NCBI GenBank assembly: GCA_014649155.1
Contig: BMSM01000038.1
Coordinates: 1 to 60,039, forward strand
Origin: Streptomyces griseoviridis
GTDB taxonomy: Bacteria > Actinomycetota > Actinomycetes > Streptomycetales > Streptomycetaceae
DNA length: 60,039 bases
Reading direction: 5' to 3'
This document shows positions 1-8,520 of this stretch, piece by piece (position 1 is the stretch's first letter; every line of letters starts with the position of its first letter). Made by a program: the position numbers and the translations under genes. The notes beneath the pieces were generated by a model. That model made no database searches. It saw only the letters and a program-made list of their open reading frames with translations, and was not told the origin of the DNA.

Positions 1-23
1 CCGCCGAACAGTTTTTGTCGGGG

Positions 24-53
24 AACCCCGCACCTTATGGTGCGGGGTTTTCT
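24..53 (+). terminator. Rho-independent terminator of the gene left of the window
   Basis: An 11-bp stem (AACCCCGCACC with its complement) closes on a TTAT loop and is followed by a short T run. It lies just before the first gene, so it ends a transcript entering from the left. Confidence 0.8.
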
Positions 54-70
54 GCGTTTAGGGTCGAGGC

Positions 71-724
71 ATGCGCTACGACCTGGTTATCTTCGACAAC
101 GACGGTGTGCTCGTCGACAGTGAGCCGATCTCCAACCGGCTGCTGGCCGGCTATCTGACCGAACTCGGGCATCCCACTTCGTACGAGGACTCATTGCGGG
201 ACTACATGGGGGCCGCGATGCACCGGGTTCACGATGTGATCCGGGAACGCAGTGGGCGGGGGCTGCCCGCGGACTTCGACGACGTCTTTCACGGGCGGGT
301 GTTCGCGGCCTTCGAGCGGGAGCTGGAAGCGGTGCCGGGGGTCGAGGAGGTGCTGGAGAAACTGACCGCCGAGGGCGTGGCGTACTGCGTGGCCTCGTCG
401 GGGAGCCATCAGCGCATCCGGGTGGGGCATCGGAAGACCGGGCTCGACCGGTGGTTCGACGACGGACGGATCTTCAGCTCGGAGGACGTGGGACGGGGGA
501 AGCCGGCCCCCGATCTGTTCCTGCACGCGGCTGCCCGGATGGGCGTGGAGCCGGGACGGTGCGTCGTCGTGGAGGACAGCCCGCTCGGGGTGCGGGCGGC
601 CGTGGCGGCGGGGATGGACGTCCTCGGCTTCACGGCGATGACACCGGCGGCGAAACTGGCCGGGGCAGGGAAGCTCTTCGCCGACATGCGGGAACTGCCC
701 GGTCTGCTGGCGGACACGGCGTAA
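71..724 (+). CDS. HAD-superfamily phosphatase (subfamily IA)
   Basis: 217 residues. All HAD core motifs are visible: DNDGVLVDSE near residue 10 (first Asp nucleophile, second Asp acid/base), VASSGS near 108 (motif II), the Lys of GRGKPAPD near 142 (motif III) and VEDSPLG near 167 (motif IV, Mg binding). The helical cap between motifs I and II marks subfamily IA, as in sugar-phosphate phosphatases and beta-phosphoglucomutases. Substrate cannot be told from sequence. The acidic-pair context DND rather than the common DLD resembles the YieH/YfbT group. It starts at an ATG 18 bases after the upstream terminator, so it is probably transcribed from very close upstream. Confidence 0.88.
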   Translation: MRYDLVIFDNDGVLVDSEPISNRLLAGYLTELGHPTSYEDSLRDYMGAAMHRVHDVIRERSGRGLPADFDDVFHGRVFAAFERELEAVPGVEEVLEKLTAEGVAYCVASSGSHQRIRVGHRKTGLDRWFDDGRIFSSEDVGRGKPAPDLFLHAAARMGVEPGRCVVVEDSPLGVRAAVAAGMDVLGFTAMTPAAKLAGAGKLFADMRELPGLLADTA

Positions 725-791
725 GAGGTGACGGCGATTCACCTTTGACCGGATCTACCCAGGCGTCGGGCAGGGCCCTACGCTCGCCGCC

Positions 792-2006
792 ATGACGGAT
801 GTGCTGCGCCGGGGCAGGGCCTCACTGGCGTTCGGCTTCTTCGCACAAGGTGCCGCCTTCGCCCTGCTCGTGACGCGCATCCCCGCGATCCAGGACCGGT
901 ACGGCGTCTCCGACGCCCTGTTGCCGGCCTTCCTCGCGGCCGTGCCGGTGCTGGCCGGGGCCGGGAGCGTGATGACCGGGCGGCTGGTACGCAGGGTGCG
1001 GCCCAGCCGGGTGCTGCGGTGGTCCCAGCCGGTGGTGCTGCTGGCGCTGCTCGGAGTGGGCGCGGGGGAGCGGACGGCCGGGCTGGCCGTCGCGCTCGCC
1101 GTGTTCGGGCTGGCCGTGGGCGCGCTGGACGCCTCCATGAACATGCTCGGCGTCAGCCTGCAACGGACGTACGGGCGCAGCATCATGCTCGGGTTCCACG
1201 CGGCGTACAGCCTCGGGGGAATCCTGGGAGCCTCGCTGGCGTGGGCGGGGGCGCACTGGGAGCTGGCGCTGTGGGTGTCGTATCTGCCGGTGGTGGCCGT
1301 GCTGGTGCCGGCGGCGCTGGTCGGGAGCCGGTGGTACGTCGACGGGGAAGCGGGTGGGGGCGAGCCGGGGGACGGTGCCGGCGGGGGCGTGGGGTTCGGC
1401 GTGTTGGTGCCGCTGTGCCTGGTGATGACGTTCGCCTACATCGGGGACTCGACGGTCTCCAACTGGAGCGCGAAGTACCTCCAGGACGTGCTGGGGAGTT
1501 CCGAGCAGCTCGCGACTGTGCCGTACAACGTGTACATGGTGACCACGCTGGTGGGGCGGGCGGTCGGGGACCTCGGGGTGCGGCGGCTGGGGGCCGTGGC
1601 GGTCGTACGGGGTGGGGCGCTGGTGGCCGCGGCGGGGTTCGCGGTGGTGGCGGGGGCGCCGGGGGCGTGGGCGGGGATGGCCGGGTTCACGCTGCTGGGG
1701 CTGGGGTTGTGCGTGCTGGTGCCGCAGACCTTCGCGGCGGCGGGGCGGTTGTTCCCGGGGAACTCGGACGCCGCCGTGGCCCGGTTGAACGTCTTCAACT
1801 ACGTCGGTTTCCTGGTCGGTTCGCCGCTGGTGGGAGCGCTCGGGGACGCCTGGAGCTATCGGGGGGCGATGCTCGTGCCGATGACGCTGGTGCTGGTGAC
1901 GGTGGTGTACGCCCGGTCCTTCGGGGGCGGGGGAGCGGACCGATACGGTGGCGGGCATGAGCGGGCGCGCGCGGCTGATGTGGGACGAAGCGGTCACGAA
2001 GTATGA
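792..2006 (+). CDS. MFS transporter, drug or metabolite exporter type
   Basis: 404 residues, strongly hydrophobic, with about 12 predicted membrane spans; small Gly/Ala-rich helices and an Arg-rich loop (RLVRRVRPSR near 58-67) fit the MFS cytoplasmic loop after the second helix. The motif GALDASMNMLGV near 108 is seen in a Streptomyces MFS subgroup. The final 25 residues are hydrophilic (GGGGADRYGGGHERARAADV) and their DNA is shared with the start of the next gene, which begins 50 bases before this stop. No substrate can be assigned. The start ATG has no strong Shine-Dalgarno sequence. Confidence 0.85.
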   Translation: MTDVLRRGRASLAFGFFAQGAAFALLVTRIPAIQDRYGVSDALLPAFLAAVPVLAGAGSVMTGRLVRRVRPSRVLRWSQPVVLLALLGVGAGERTAGLAVALAVFGLAVGALDASMNMLGVSLQRTYGRSIMLGFHAAYSLGGILGASLAWAGAHWELALWVSYLPVVAVLVPAALVGSRWYVDGEAGGGEPGDGAGGGVGFGVLVPLCLVMTFAYIGDSTVSNWSAKYLQDVLGSSEQLATVPYNVYMVTTLVGRAVGDLGVRRLGAVAVVRGGALVAAAGFAVVAGAPGAWAGMAGFTLLGLGLCVLVPQTFAAAGRLFPGNSDAAVARLNVFNYVGFLVGSPLVGALGDAWSYRGAMLVPMTLVLVTVVYARSFGGGGADRYGGGHERARAADVGRSGHEV

Positions 2007-3132
2007 CTTCGGGCCGGACCATCCGATGGACCCGGTGCGGCTGGCGCTGACGCGGCGCCTGGTCGACGCCTTCGGGCTGGACCGGGAGGTGGACGTGGTG
2101 GCGGCGAAGGCGGCCGGGGATTCCACACTGCGTCTGGTGCACCGGGAGGACTACGTCGCGGCCGTGAAGGCGGCGTCCGCCGATCCGGGCGCGGCGGACG
2201 GGTCGTACGGGCTGGGGACGGTCGACGATCCGGCGTTCGCGGGGATGCACGAGGTGTCGGCGCTGATCGCGGGGCAGTCGGTCGGGGCGGCGGAGGCCGT
2301 GTGGCGGGGCGACGCGGCGCACGCGGTGAACTTCGCGGGCGGGCTGCACCACGCGATGCCGGGGGCGGCGTCCGGGTTCTGCGTGTACAACGACGCGGCG
2401 CTGGCCATCGCGCGGCTGCTGGAACTGGGCGCGGAACGGGTGATGTACGTGGACGTCGACGTCCACCACGGGGACGGGGTGCAGGCGGCGTTCTGGGAGG
2501 ACCCGCGGGTGCTGACGGTGTCGTTGCACGAGCATCCGCGGACGCTGTTCCCGCAGACCGGGTGGCCGGAGGAGACGGGGGCGGACGGCGCCGCGGAGGG
2601 GTCGGCGGTGAACGTGGCCCTGCCGGCGGGGACCGGGGACTCGGGGTGGCTGCGGGCGTTCCACGCCGTGGTGCCGGAGCTGGCGGCCTCCTTCCGGCCG
2701 CAGGTGCTGGTGACGCAGCACGGGGCGGACACGCACTTCGAGGACCCGTTGGCGCATCTGGCGGTGTCGCTGGACGCGCAGCGGGCGGTGCAGGCGGCCT
2801 GCCACGAGCTGGCGCACGAGTACGCCGGAGGGCGGTGGGTGGCGCTGGGCGGCGGGGGATACGCGGTCGTGGAGGTCGTACCGCGGTCCTGGACGCATCT
2901 CGTGGGGATCGCGGCGGGGCGGCCGGTGGACCCGGAGACGGTGATTCCACAGGGGTGGCGGCAGGAGGCGTACGCGCGGACGCGGCAGTTGGGGCCGATG
3001 CGGATGACGGACGGGCGGTGGCCGGTGTCATGGGGGGCGTGGGAGGCGGGGTACGACCCCGCCGACCGGGTGGACCAGGCGGTGGTGGCGGCTCGGCGGG
3101 CGGTGTTCCCGTTGCGGGGCTTGTTGGCGTGA
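1957..3132 (+). CDS. acuC: AcuC-like histone deacetylase-family hydrolase
   Basis: 391 residues from the ATG giving MSGRARLMWDEAV; a GTG three codons upstream is also possible. The arginase/deacetylase fold signature is present: GGLHHAMPGAASGFCVYND (about residues 128-146; catalytic His pair) and YVDVDVHHGDGVQ near 165 (zinc-binding Asp and His). The family removes acetyl groups from lysines; AcuC of Bacillus deacetylates acetyl-CoA synthetase, so a role in protein or small-molecule deacetylation is inferred. The gene overlaps the end of the MFS gene in another frame and is probably co-transcribed with it. Confidence 0.88.
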   Translation: MSGRARLMWDEAVTKYDFGPDHPMDPVRLALTRRLVDAFGLDREVDVVAAKAAGDSTLRLVHREDYVAAVKAASADPGAADGSYGLGTVDDPAFAGMHEVSALIAGQSVGAAEAVWRGDAAHAVNFAGGLHHAMPGAASGFCVYNDAALAIARLLELGAERVMYVDVDVHHGDGVQAAFWEDPRVLTVSLHEHPRTLFPQTGWPEETGADGAAEGSAVNVALPAGTGDSGWLRAFHAVVPELAASFRPQVLVTQHGADTHFEDPLAHLAVSLDAQRAVQAACHELAHEYAGGRWVALGGGGYAVVEVVPRSWTHLVGIAAGRPVDPETVIPQGWRQEAYARTRQLGPMRMTDGRWPVSWGAWEAGYDPADRVDQAVVAARRAVFPLRGLLA

Positions 3133-3291
3133 CGGTTGCCGGCTGATGGCTGATAGCTGATGGCTGGGGGTTCGCGGGGTCCGGTGCCGGCCAGCGCGGG
3201 GCGTTGGGCGGGGGCGCCGCGCGGCCCTGCGCCCGCGGGGGCGGGGCGGGGCGCGTGCGCCTGCGGTGGGGGTGGGGCAGCATCGGGGGGT

Positions 3292-4104
3292 GTGAGGCGT
3301 GATGAGGTGGTCGGTTATCTGGTGGGCGCCCGGCTGGCCGGTGTCGTGAGCACCTCGCGGGAGGCGAGTCTGCGGCGGTACCGGCTGTTCGCGGCGCGGG
3401 ACCCGCGGGCGCTGCTCGGGATCGACCCCGTAGGGGCCTGGCGGCAGCGGGACCTGGTCCAGCTGATGGCGGACCGGTGCGGGGTCTCGGCCGACCCCCG
3501 GTACGTCACCGGGCCGGACGTCATCGACCCCTGGCGGACGCTGACCGCGCTGGACGCCTTCGCGGACCGGCTGGCGGAAGCGGCCCGGAAGGGCTCCCCG
3601 GTGGTGATCGGTACCGGGCATCCGCGGCGGCTGCTCGGTTTCTACGCCGCTCTCGCGGACGCCCTGTCGGCGGCGGGATGTACCGTCCTCACCCCGGCGC
3701 AGGGTCGTCGTGTCGACATAACGACCCGGTTCGGTCTACGCACGTACAACCTCGACTACGTACGAGGCGTCGCGTTGGTGCGGGAACCCGGTGGCGAACG
3801 CCCGGGTCGTGAGCCCGGCGCACATACCCACTCACCCCTCCCGGTTCGGACCCTGCTGGCCGGTGCCGCCGAGGCCGGCGGGGCGCTGCCCGAGCTGGTG
3901 ATCGGGGACCACGGATGGGTCTGCGGAGCAGGTCAGCTGGGGTTCGAGGCCATCGGGCTCGCCGACGCGGACGATCCCGCGCTCTTCGTGGGGGAGGCCG
4001 AGGGGACCGTGTCCCTCGTCGTTCCACTTGATGACGGCGCGCGGTCCGATTACTACCTGCCGCTTACCCGCTACGTACTCAAACGAGCGTGTCTGTCCCA
4101 GTAG
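3292..4104 (+). CDS. Conserved actinobacterial protein of unknown function (phosphatase-like label in relatives)
   Basis: 270 residues from GTG (VRRDEVVGYLVG). A longer open frame extends left to 3160, but that part is Gly/Ala/Pro-rich and carries no clear start signal. The protein has a Rossmann-like stretch (VVIGTGHPRRLLGFYAALADAL, shown in part, near residue 105) and a conserved C-terminal block GDHGWVCGAGQLGFEAIGLA (about 203-222). I recall relatives labelled phosphatase beside this locus in Streptomyces, without experimental support known to me. A Mur-ligase-like or HAD role cannot be argued from the motifs. It ends 129 bases before bdtA. Confidence 0.7.
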   Translation: MRRDEVVGYLVGARLAGVVSTSREASLRRYRLFAARDPRALLGIDPVGAWRQRDLVQLMADRCGVSADPRYVTGPDVIDPWRTLTALDAFADRLAEAARKGSPVVIGTGHPRRLLGFYAALADALSAAGCTVLTPAQGRRVDITTRFGLRTYNLDYVRGVALVREPGGERPGREPGAHTHSPLPVRTLLAGAAEAGGALPELVIGDHGWVCGAGQLGFEAIGLADADDPALFVGEAEGTVSLVVPLDDGARSDYYLPLTRYVLKRACLSQ

Positions 4105-4158
4105 GACGCCGATGGGTGCACCTCTTCCCCACTCGCATCACCCGCACCTACATTGGGG

Positions 4159-4186
4159 AGTGAGCACGCAGCGACGAAGAGTCACC
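4159..4186 (+). promoter_or_regulatory. Candidate BldD half-site pair upstream of bdtA
   Basis: AGTGA at 4159-4163 and TCACC at 4182-4186 match both halves of the published BldD pattern AGTgA-(n)-TCACc, here 18 bases apart. The pair lies 48-75 bases before the bdtA start. From memory, bdtA is a BldD target in S. coelicolor. The long spacing is a weakness, so this is a candidate only. Confidence 0.45.
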
Positions 4187-4233
4187 GGAAGGGGAAGCCG
4201 GTGGCCGTCGAGTGCGGAAGGTTCAGGTGTGTC

Positions 4234-4443
4234 ATGGCTGGAGACCAGAGGCCTCTGAGCGAGGTTCAGTTCCTTACCGTGGCGGAGGTCGCCTCGGTGA
4301 TGCGAGTGTCGAAGATGACCGTGTACCGGCTGGTGCACAGTGGTCATCTGCCCGCGATCCGGGTGGGACGGTCGTTCCGCGTCCCGGAGAACGCGGTTCA
4401 CGAGTACCTCCGCGAGAGTTTCGTGGGGGTGGACACGGCCTGA
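4234..4443 (+). CDS. bdtA: Small MerR/excisionase-type DNA-binding protein, BdtA-like
   Basis: 69 residues from ATG (MAGDQRPLSEVQFLTVAEVA). A winged helix-turn-helix fills the chain: LTVAEVASVMRVSKMTVYRL (about 14-33) is the HTH and HLPAIRVGRSFRVPENAV (about 37-54) the wing. This architecture is shared with phage excisionases and with BldC, but the sequence is not BldC. It matches what I recall of BdtA, a BldD-regulated small regulator next to bS22 in Streptomyces. An open frame 27 codons longer exists but overlaps the promoter region. The gene ends just before a strong hairpin. Confidence 0.75.
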   Translation: MAGDQRPLSEVQFLTVAEVASVMRVSKMTVYRLVHSGHLPAIRVGRSFRVPENAVHEYLRESFVGVDTA

Positions 4444-4460
4444 CATCGGCCGGCAGGGCC

Positions 4461-4498
4461 CGGGGGAGGTCCTCGGCAGTCCCTTCGGACCTCCCCCG
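4461..4498 (+). terminator. Terminator hairpin after bdtA
   Basis: A perfect 12-bp stem (CGGGGGAGGTCC and complement) with a 14-base loop and no clear T run. It separates bdtA from the bS22 gene. Confidence 0.6.
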
Positions 4499-4607
4499 TC
4501 CCCTCGATTACGACCTCAGCGCTCGGGCGGGTAGGCTAGCCCCTCGTAGGTCGTGTGGGCCCATGGCGCCCAAACAACCGAGTGATGAGAAGTGAGCGAG
4601 GGTAGTC

Positions 4608-4706
4608 GTGGGCTCTGTTATCAAGAAGCGGCGCAAGCGGATGGCCAAGAAGAAGCACCGCAAGCTGCTCAAGCGCACGCGCGTGCAGCGTCGTAACAAG
4701 AAGTAA
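4608..4706 (+). CDS. Small ribosomal subunit protein bS22 (AURKAIP1/COX24 domain)
   Basis: A 32-residue, extremely basic protein starting GTG: MGSVIKKRRKRMAKKKHRKL is the first part and RNKK the end; 22 of 32 residues are Lys, Arg or His. A Shine-Dalgarno GAGGG lies 6 bases upstream. The same tiny protein is annotated across Actinobacteria as an AURKAIP1/COX24-domain protein and was seen as bS22 in mycobacterial ribosome structures, where it binds 16S rRNA. It is easily missed because of its size. It sits alone between two hairpins, so it is probably transcribed on its own. Confidence 0.9.
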   Translation: MGSVIKKRRKRMAKKKHRKLLKRTRVQRRNKK

Positions 4707-4749
4707 GTCGCACCGAGCAGTACGCGACGCGACGCCGCGAAGGCGTGTC

Positions 4750-4784
4750 CTGTGGCCCCCCACCGCACCGGTGGGGGGCCACAG
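4750..4784 (+). terminator. Terminator hairpin after bS22
   Basis: A perfect 15-bp stem (CTGTGGCCCCCCACC and complement) around a GCACC loop, 44 bases after the bS22 stop. Confidence 0.75.
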
Positions 4785-4927
4785 TCGTCCGCGGGGCGGG
4801 TGGGCGGGGCCGTACGGCCGGTTTCCGTCAGGCCGCGCGTCCGGTGGTCGTCACAGCGCCATGCCGACCCGCTAAGTTGGCCCGCGGGCGGGGAACACGG
4901 CAGGGGACCGAGAGGAAGGCGCTGATC

Positions 4928-5992
4928 TTGGGCAAGGTCGTGCTCGTGACCGGAGTCGCCCGTCAGCTGGGCGGCCGTTTCGTGCGGCGCATCCAGCGGG
5001 ACCCGGCGGTGGACCGGGTGGTCGGGGTGGACGCCGTACCGCCCGAGCATCATCTGGGCGGCGCCGAGTTCGTACGGGCCGACATCCGGCAGCCGACCAT
5101 CGCGCGGGTGCTGGCCGAGACGGGCGCGGACACGGTCGTCCACCTGGACGTCACCGGCACGCCGCTGGGCAGCGGCAGCCGCACCTCGGTCAAGGAGACC
5201 AACGTCATCGGGACGATGCAGCTCCTCGGCGCCTGCCAGAAGTCCCCGACCGTACGGCGGCTGGTGGTGAAGTCCAGCACCAACGTGTACGGGTCCGCGC
5301 CGCGCGATCCCGCCGTCTGCGTCGAGACCACCCCGGCGAAGGCCCTGCCCAGCGGCGGCTTCGCCAAGGACATCGTCGAGGTCGAGGGGTATGTGCGGGG
5401 CTTCGCGCGGCGCCGGCCGGACGTCGCGGTGTGCGTGCTGCGGTTCGCCAACATCCTCGGCCCGGTCACCGAGACGCCGCTCGCCTCGTACTTCTCGCTG
5501 CCCGTGCTGCCGACGGTGTTCGGCTACGACCCGCGGTTGCAGTTCGTGCACGAGGACGACGTGATCGACGTGCTGCGCATCGCCTCGCACGAGCCGGAGC
5601 GGGGCACCCTCAACAGCGGCACCTTCAACATCGCCGGGGACGGTGTCCTGCTGCTCTCCCAGTGCGCGCGGCGGCTGGGCCGGCCCACGGTGTCGCTGCC
5701 GCTGCCGGCGGTCACCTGGGCGGGGTCCCTGGTGCGTACGCTGGGGATGACGGACTTCTCCCCCGAGCAGATCCGGCTGCTCACCCACGGCCGGGTCGTG
5801 GACACCGGTCAGATGCGCGAGACGCTGGGATTCCGGCCGGGACACACCACCGCGGAGACGTTCGCGGACTTCGCGCGCAGCCGGGAGGCGGGGCTGCTCC
5901 CGCCCCAGGCCGTCGCGAAGGCCGTCGACCGGATCGCCGCGCTGGCCGCCCCCACGGGCGACGGCCCGGCCCCGACGCAGAGCGCCAACTGA
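4928..5992 (+). CDS. NAD-dependent epimerase/dehydratase (extended SDR)
   Basis: 354 residues starting TTG (LGKVVLVTGVARQLGGRFVR), chosen because AGGAAGG lies 7-8 bases upstream and the Rossmann strand follows at once. The dinucleotide motif is TGVARQLG near residue 8, a variant of TGxxGxxG. Asp-Val before a Gly-Thr segment (VVHLDVTGTP) and a YGSAP region near 118 resemble extended SDRs, but the usual Tyr-x3-Lys catalytic pair is not obvious (NVYGSAPRDP), so catalysis is uncertain. It ends 14 bases before the acyltransferase gene, suggesting an operon acting on lipids or envelope sugars. Confidence 0.8.
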   Translation: MGKVVLVTGVARQLGGRFVRRIQRDPAVDRVVGVDAVPPEHHLGGAEFVRADIRQPTIARVLAETGADTVVHLDVTGTPLGSGSRTSVKETNVIGTMQLLGACQKSPTVRRLVVKSSTNVYGSAPRDPAVCVETTPAKALPSGGFAKDIVEVEGYVRGFARRRPDVAVCVLRFANILGPVTETPLASYFSLPVLPTVFGYDPRLQFVHEDDVIDVLRIASHEPERGTLNSGTFNIAGDGVLLLSQCARRLGRPTVSLPLPAVTWAGSLVRTLGMTDFSPEQIRLLTHGRVVDTGQMRETLGFRPGHTTAETFADFARSREAGLLPPQAVAKAVDRIAALAAPTGDGPAPTQSAN

Positions 5993-6006
5993 GGAGCGCA
6001 GCAACG

Positions 6007-7074
6007 ATGGCGGACGCCAAGGTCATTCCGTTCGACGACGACCGGTCCCGCGGGGGCGCCGCGCGGCGCCGGGGCGGCCCGGGGAGCCGGCCCAAGGGCG
6101 CGGGGGAGCAGGCGCCGGCCGGCGAGGTCCAGGCGCTGCCCGTCCGGGACGGCGGCCCGGAGGCGCGGGGGCCGGTGCCGGACGAGGGCGAGGACGTGCC
6201 GTCGCCGCAGCCGGCGACCGGGGACGGGTCCGGGGAGGGGCTGGAGGAGCGGATCGCGCGCGGCCTGGCCTTCCTGCGCCGGCGGCTCACCGGGGAGTAC
6301 GAGGTCGACGACTTCGGCTACGACGCCGAGCTGACCGACCAGGTGCTGATGTCGGTGCTGCGCCCGATGTACGAGAAGTACTTCCGGGTCGAGGTGAAGG
6401 GCGTGGAGAACATCCCGTCCGAGGGCGGCGCGCTGATCGTCGCCAACCACTCCGGGACGCTGCCGCTGGACGGCCTGATGATGCAGGTCGCCGTCCACGA
6501 CCACCATCCGGCGGGCCGGCACCTGCGGCTGCTCGCGGCGGACCTGGTCTTCGTGCTGCCGGTCGTCAACGAACTGGCCCGCAAGCTCGGGCACACCCTG
6601 GCCTGCGCGGAGGACGCGGCGCGGCTGCTCGGGCAGGGAGAACTGGTCGGGGTGATGCCGGAGGGGTTCAAGGGACTCGGCAAGCCGTTCGGTGACCGGT
6701 ACAAGCTCCAGCGGTTCGGCCGGGGCGGGTTCGTCTCCACGGCGCTGCGGGCCGGCACGCCGATCGTGCCGTGCTCGATCGTGGGGGCCGAGGAGATCTA
6801 CCCGATGATCGGCAACGCCCGGACGCTGGCCCGGCTGCTGGGCTTCCCGTACTTCCCGCTGACGCCGACGTTCCCCTGGCTCGGCCCGCTGGGCGCGGTG
6901 CCGCTGCCGACGAAGTGGACGATCCAGTTCGGCGAGCCGATCCCCACGGACGGCTATCCGCCGGAGGCGGCCGAGGACCCGATGCTGATGTTCAACCTGA
7001 CCGACCAGGTCAGGGAACAGATCCAGCACACGCTGTACAAGCTGCTGGTGCAACGGCGGTCGGTGTTCTTCTAG
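6007..7074 (+). CDS. PlsC-family lysophospholipid acyltransferase
   Basis: 355 residues, ATG start with GAGGAG 11 bases upstream. The first ~85 residues are low-complexity and hydrophilic (Gly/Pro/Arg). The acyltransferase domain follows, with NHSGTLPLD near 150 (block I, the NHx4D catalytic pair), a membrane-associated stretch, and VMPEGFKG near 220 (block III, acyl acceptor binding). The family transfers fatty acyl chains from acyl-CoA/ACP to lysophosphatidate or other glycolipids at the inner membrane face. It follows the epimerase gene closely and ends at a bidirectional terminator. Confidence 0.85.
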   Translation: MADAKVIPFDDDRSRGGAARRRGGPGSRPKGAGEQAPAGEVQALPVRDGGPEARGPVPDEGEDVPSPQPATGDGSGEGLEERIARGLAFLRRRLTGEYEVDDFGYDAELTDQVLMSVLRPMYEKYFRVEVKGVENIPSEGGALIVANHSGTLPLDGLMMQVAVHDHHPAGRHLRLLAADLVFVLPVVNELARKLGHTLACAEDAARLLGQGELVGVMPEGFKGLGKPFGDRYKLQRFGRGGFVSTALRAGTPIVPCSIVGAEEIYPMIGNARTLARLLGFPYFPLTPTFPWLGPLGAVPLPTKWTIQFGEPIPTDGYPPEAAEDPMLMFNLTDQVREQIQHTLYKLLVQRRSVFF

Positions 7075-7101
7075 GCACGTCGTGGTCTTCCGGGCACGGC
7101 T

Positions 7102-7132
7102 GTACGGCGGTGGGGGAGCCCCACCGCCGTAC
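7102..7132. terminator. Bidirectional terminator between the acyltransferase gene and rsbN
   Basis: A perfect 14-bp stem (GTACGGCGGTGGGG and complement) on a GAG loop, lying between two convergent genes whose stops are only 71 bases apart. Confidence 0.8.
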
Positions 7133-7145
7133 GGGCCGGGTGTCT

Positions 7146-8390
7146 TCAGTTGTCGCTCTCGCCCTGGATGCCGAGGCCCGGCAGAAGGCCGGGGAGGAGG
7201 GGCGGCAGCGTGACGTCCGGCTCGGGGGCGGGCGTCCTGCTGTCGGTGGACGGGGACGTGGGGGTGGTCTCCTTCGGCGGGTCGAGCAGACCGCCCGTGC
7301 CGCCGCCGAGCAGGCCCCCGCTCTCGCGGCGGTCCGGGCCGGCGGACTCGCTGGGGCTTCCGCTGTCGGTACGGCCCTGCTCGCCGGAGTCGCTCCGGCC
7401 GGTGCTGGGCGGTGCCGAGCTGTCCGGCTCGGCGGGCGTGGTGCCGGCCGGTCCGGAGCCGCCGTCCTGTTCGCCCGCGTCGTCGTCCTGGGACGGCGGC
7501 TGGGGGATCAGGGAGCGCAGCGGGGCGACGTCCTCGTCTATGGCGTCGAACACCGAGGAGACCCGGTCGCTGACGTCGCCGAGCTGGACCGGCAGCCGCT
7601 CCCGCAGGGTCCCCCAGGCGTCCCGGTGGGAGCGGGAGAAGGAGGAGAGGGCCCGCAGGGGGCTGAGCGAGTCGGGGTCGCGGGCGTAGGCGGCGCTGAG
7701 CAGGCGGTGGCCCTCGGAGGCGTCGTGCTGCATCCCGGACAGGGTGCGGCGGATCTCGCCGAGGGTCTCGTGGTCGAGGGGGCCGCCGCGGTCGCGCTCC
7801 ATGAGCCGTCGGGCCTCGTTCAGCCGGGTGGAGGCCCGGTCGAGGTAGCTCCGGCCGCGCTCGGTGTCGCCTTCGGCGAGGCCGAGCCTGAAGTCCTCTA
7901 TGCCGCGCTTGAGGCCGTAGAGGGAGTCGCCCGGCAGGGCGTCGGAACTGGCCGCGGCGACTCCGCCGAAGGCTCCCGCGGCCACGCCGACGCTGAGTCC
8001 GCCGGCGGTGAGGCCCTTGGCCAGTCGGGAGCGGGGCCGGAGTCTGCTGAGCGGTGTCGCCCGGTGGGCGCCGCGGGCGCGGCGCTGCTCGGGGACCACC
8101 GGGTCCGCCTCGCCCCCCGCGGTGCCTTCCTGGAGCATGGCCTCGAACGCGGCCACCAGCTGGGCCCGCTGGACGACCTTGACCTCCGGGTCCAGCTCGG
8201 GCTTGGGCAGCGCGTCGAGACCGGTGGCCAGGGCGACCAAGCGGCCCTGCTCGGTCCGGTCCGCGGGGGCCGCGGCCGGTGGCTGGGCCGGTCCTTCGGA
8301 CTGCTCGGCCGCCGGGTCCTGATCGGACTGCTCCTCCAGAGCCTGGGCGAAGGCGTTCGCCCGCCGGTGCGCCGATACGTTCGCGATCAC
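7146..8390 (-). CDS. rsbN: Anti-sigma factor RsbN, membrane-bound antagonist of sigma-BldN
   Basis: 414 residues from GTG (VIANVSAHRRANAFAQALEE); a GTG three codons upstream abuts the Shine-Dalgarno AGGAGG and is less likely. The N-terminal ~110 residues are the cytoplasmic sigma-binding part. A membrane segment rich in Gly/Ala/Val (LAKGLTAGGLSVGVAAGAFG, about 123-142) follows, then a helical extracytoplasmic DUF5667-type domain and a long disordered Pro/Ser/Gly tail. In Streptomyces RsbN holds BldN inactive until aerial growth. It lies directly downstream of bldN on the same strand, with a sigma-BldN-like promoter of its own in the 221-bp gap. Confidence 0.93.
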   Translation of the reverse strand: MIANVSAHRRANAFAQALEEQSDQDPAAEQSEGPAQPPAAAPADRTEQGRLVALATGLDALPKPELDPEVKVVQRAQLVAAFEAMLQEGTAGGEADPVVPEQRRARGAHRATPLSRLRPRSRLAKGLTAGGLSVGVAAGAFGGVAAASSDALPGDSLYGLKRGIEDFRLGLAEGDTERGRSYLDRASTRLNEARRLMERDRGGPLDHETLGEIRRTLSGMQHDASEGHRLLSAAYARDPDSLSPLRALSSFSRSHRDAWGTLRERLPVQLGDVSDRVSSVFDAIDEDVAPLRSLIPQPPSQDDDAGEQDGGSGPAGTTPAEPDSSAPPSTGRSDSGEQGRTDSGSPSESAGPDRRESGGLLGGGTGGLLDPPKETTPTSPSTDSRTPAPEPDVTLPPLLPGLLPGLGIQGESDN

Positions 8391-8520
8391 TGGCGGCACC
8401 TCCTCTCGTCATGACGGTCGACTCCCCAGGGGGTCCTGAGGGTTGCACACCCTGACCAGGACCACACGATCGTGCGATCGGAGTCGGCCAGGAGGTGACC
8501 ACAGGGAGCCTGCATCCCGC

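Noticed and set aside
3133..3291. N-terminal extension of the unknown-function protein from 3160
   Set aside because: Composition is Gly/Ala/Pro-rich with no ribosome site. The short GCTGATGG repeat at 3141-3165 and the good GTG at 3292 favour the shorter form.
4234..4443. Calling the small MerR-like protein BldC
   Set aside because: The HTH and wing sequence differs from BldC as I recall it, and the neighbourhood (bS22, bldN) fits BdtA.
5809..8502. Long minus-strand open frame of nearly 900 codons
   Set aside because: It covers the acyltransferase gene and rsbN in the wrong frames, with Arg/Gly/Pro-rich composition. The real minus-strand gene is rsbN in another frame.
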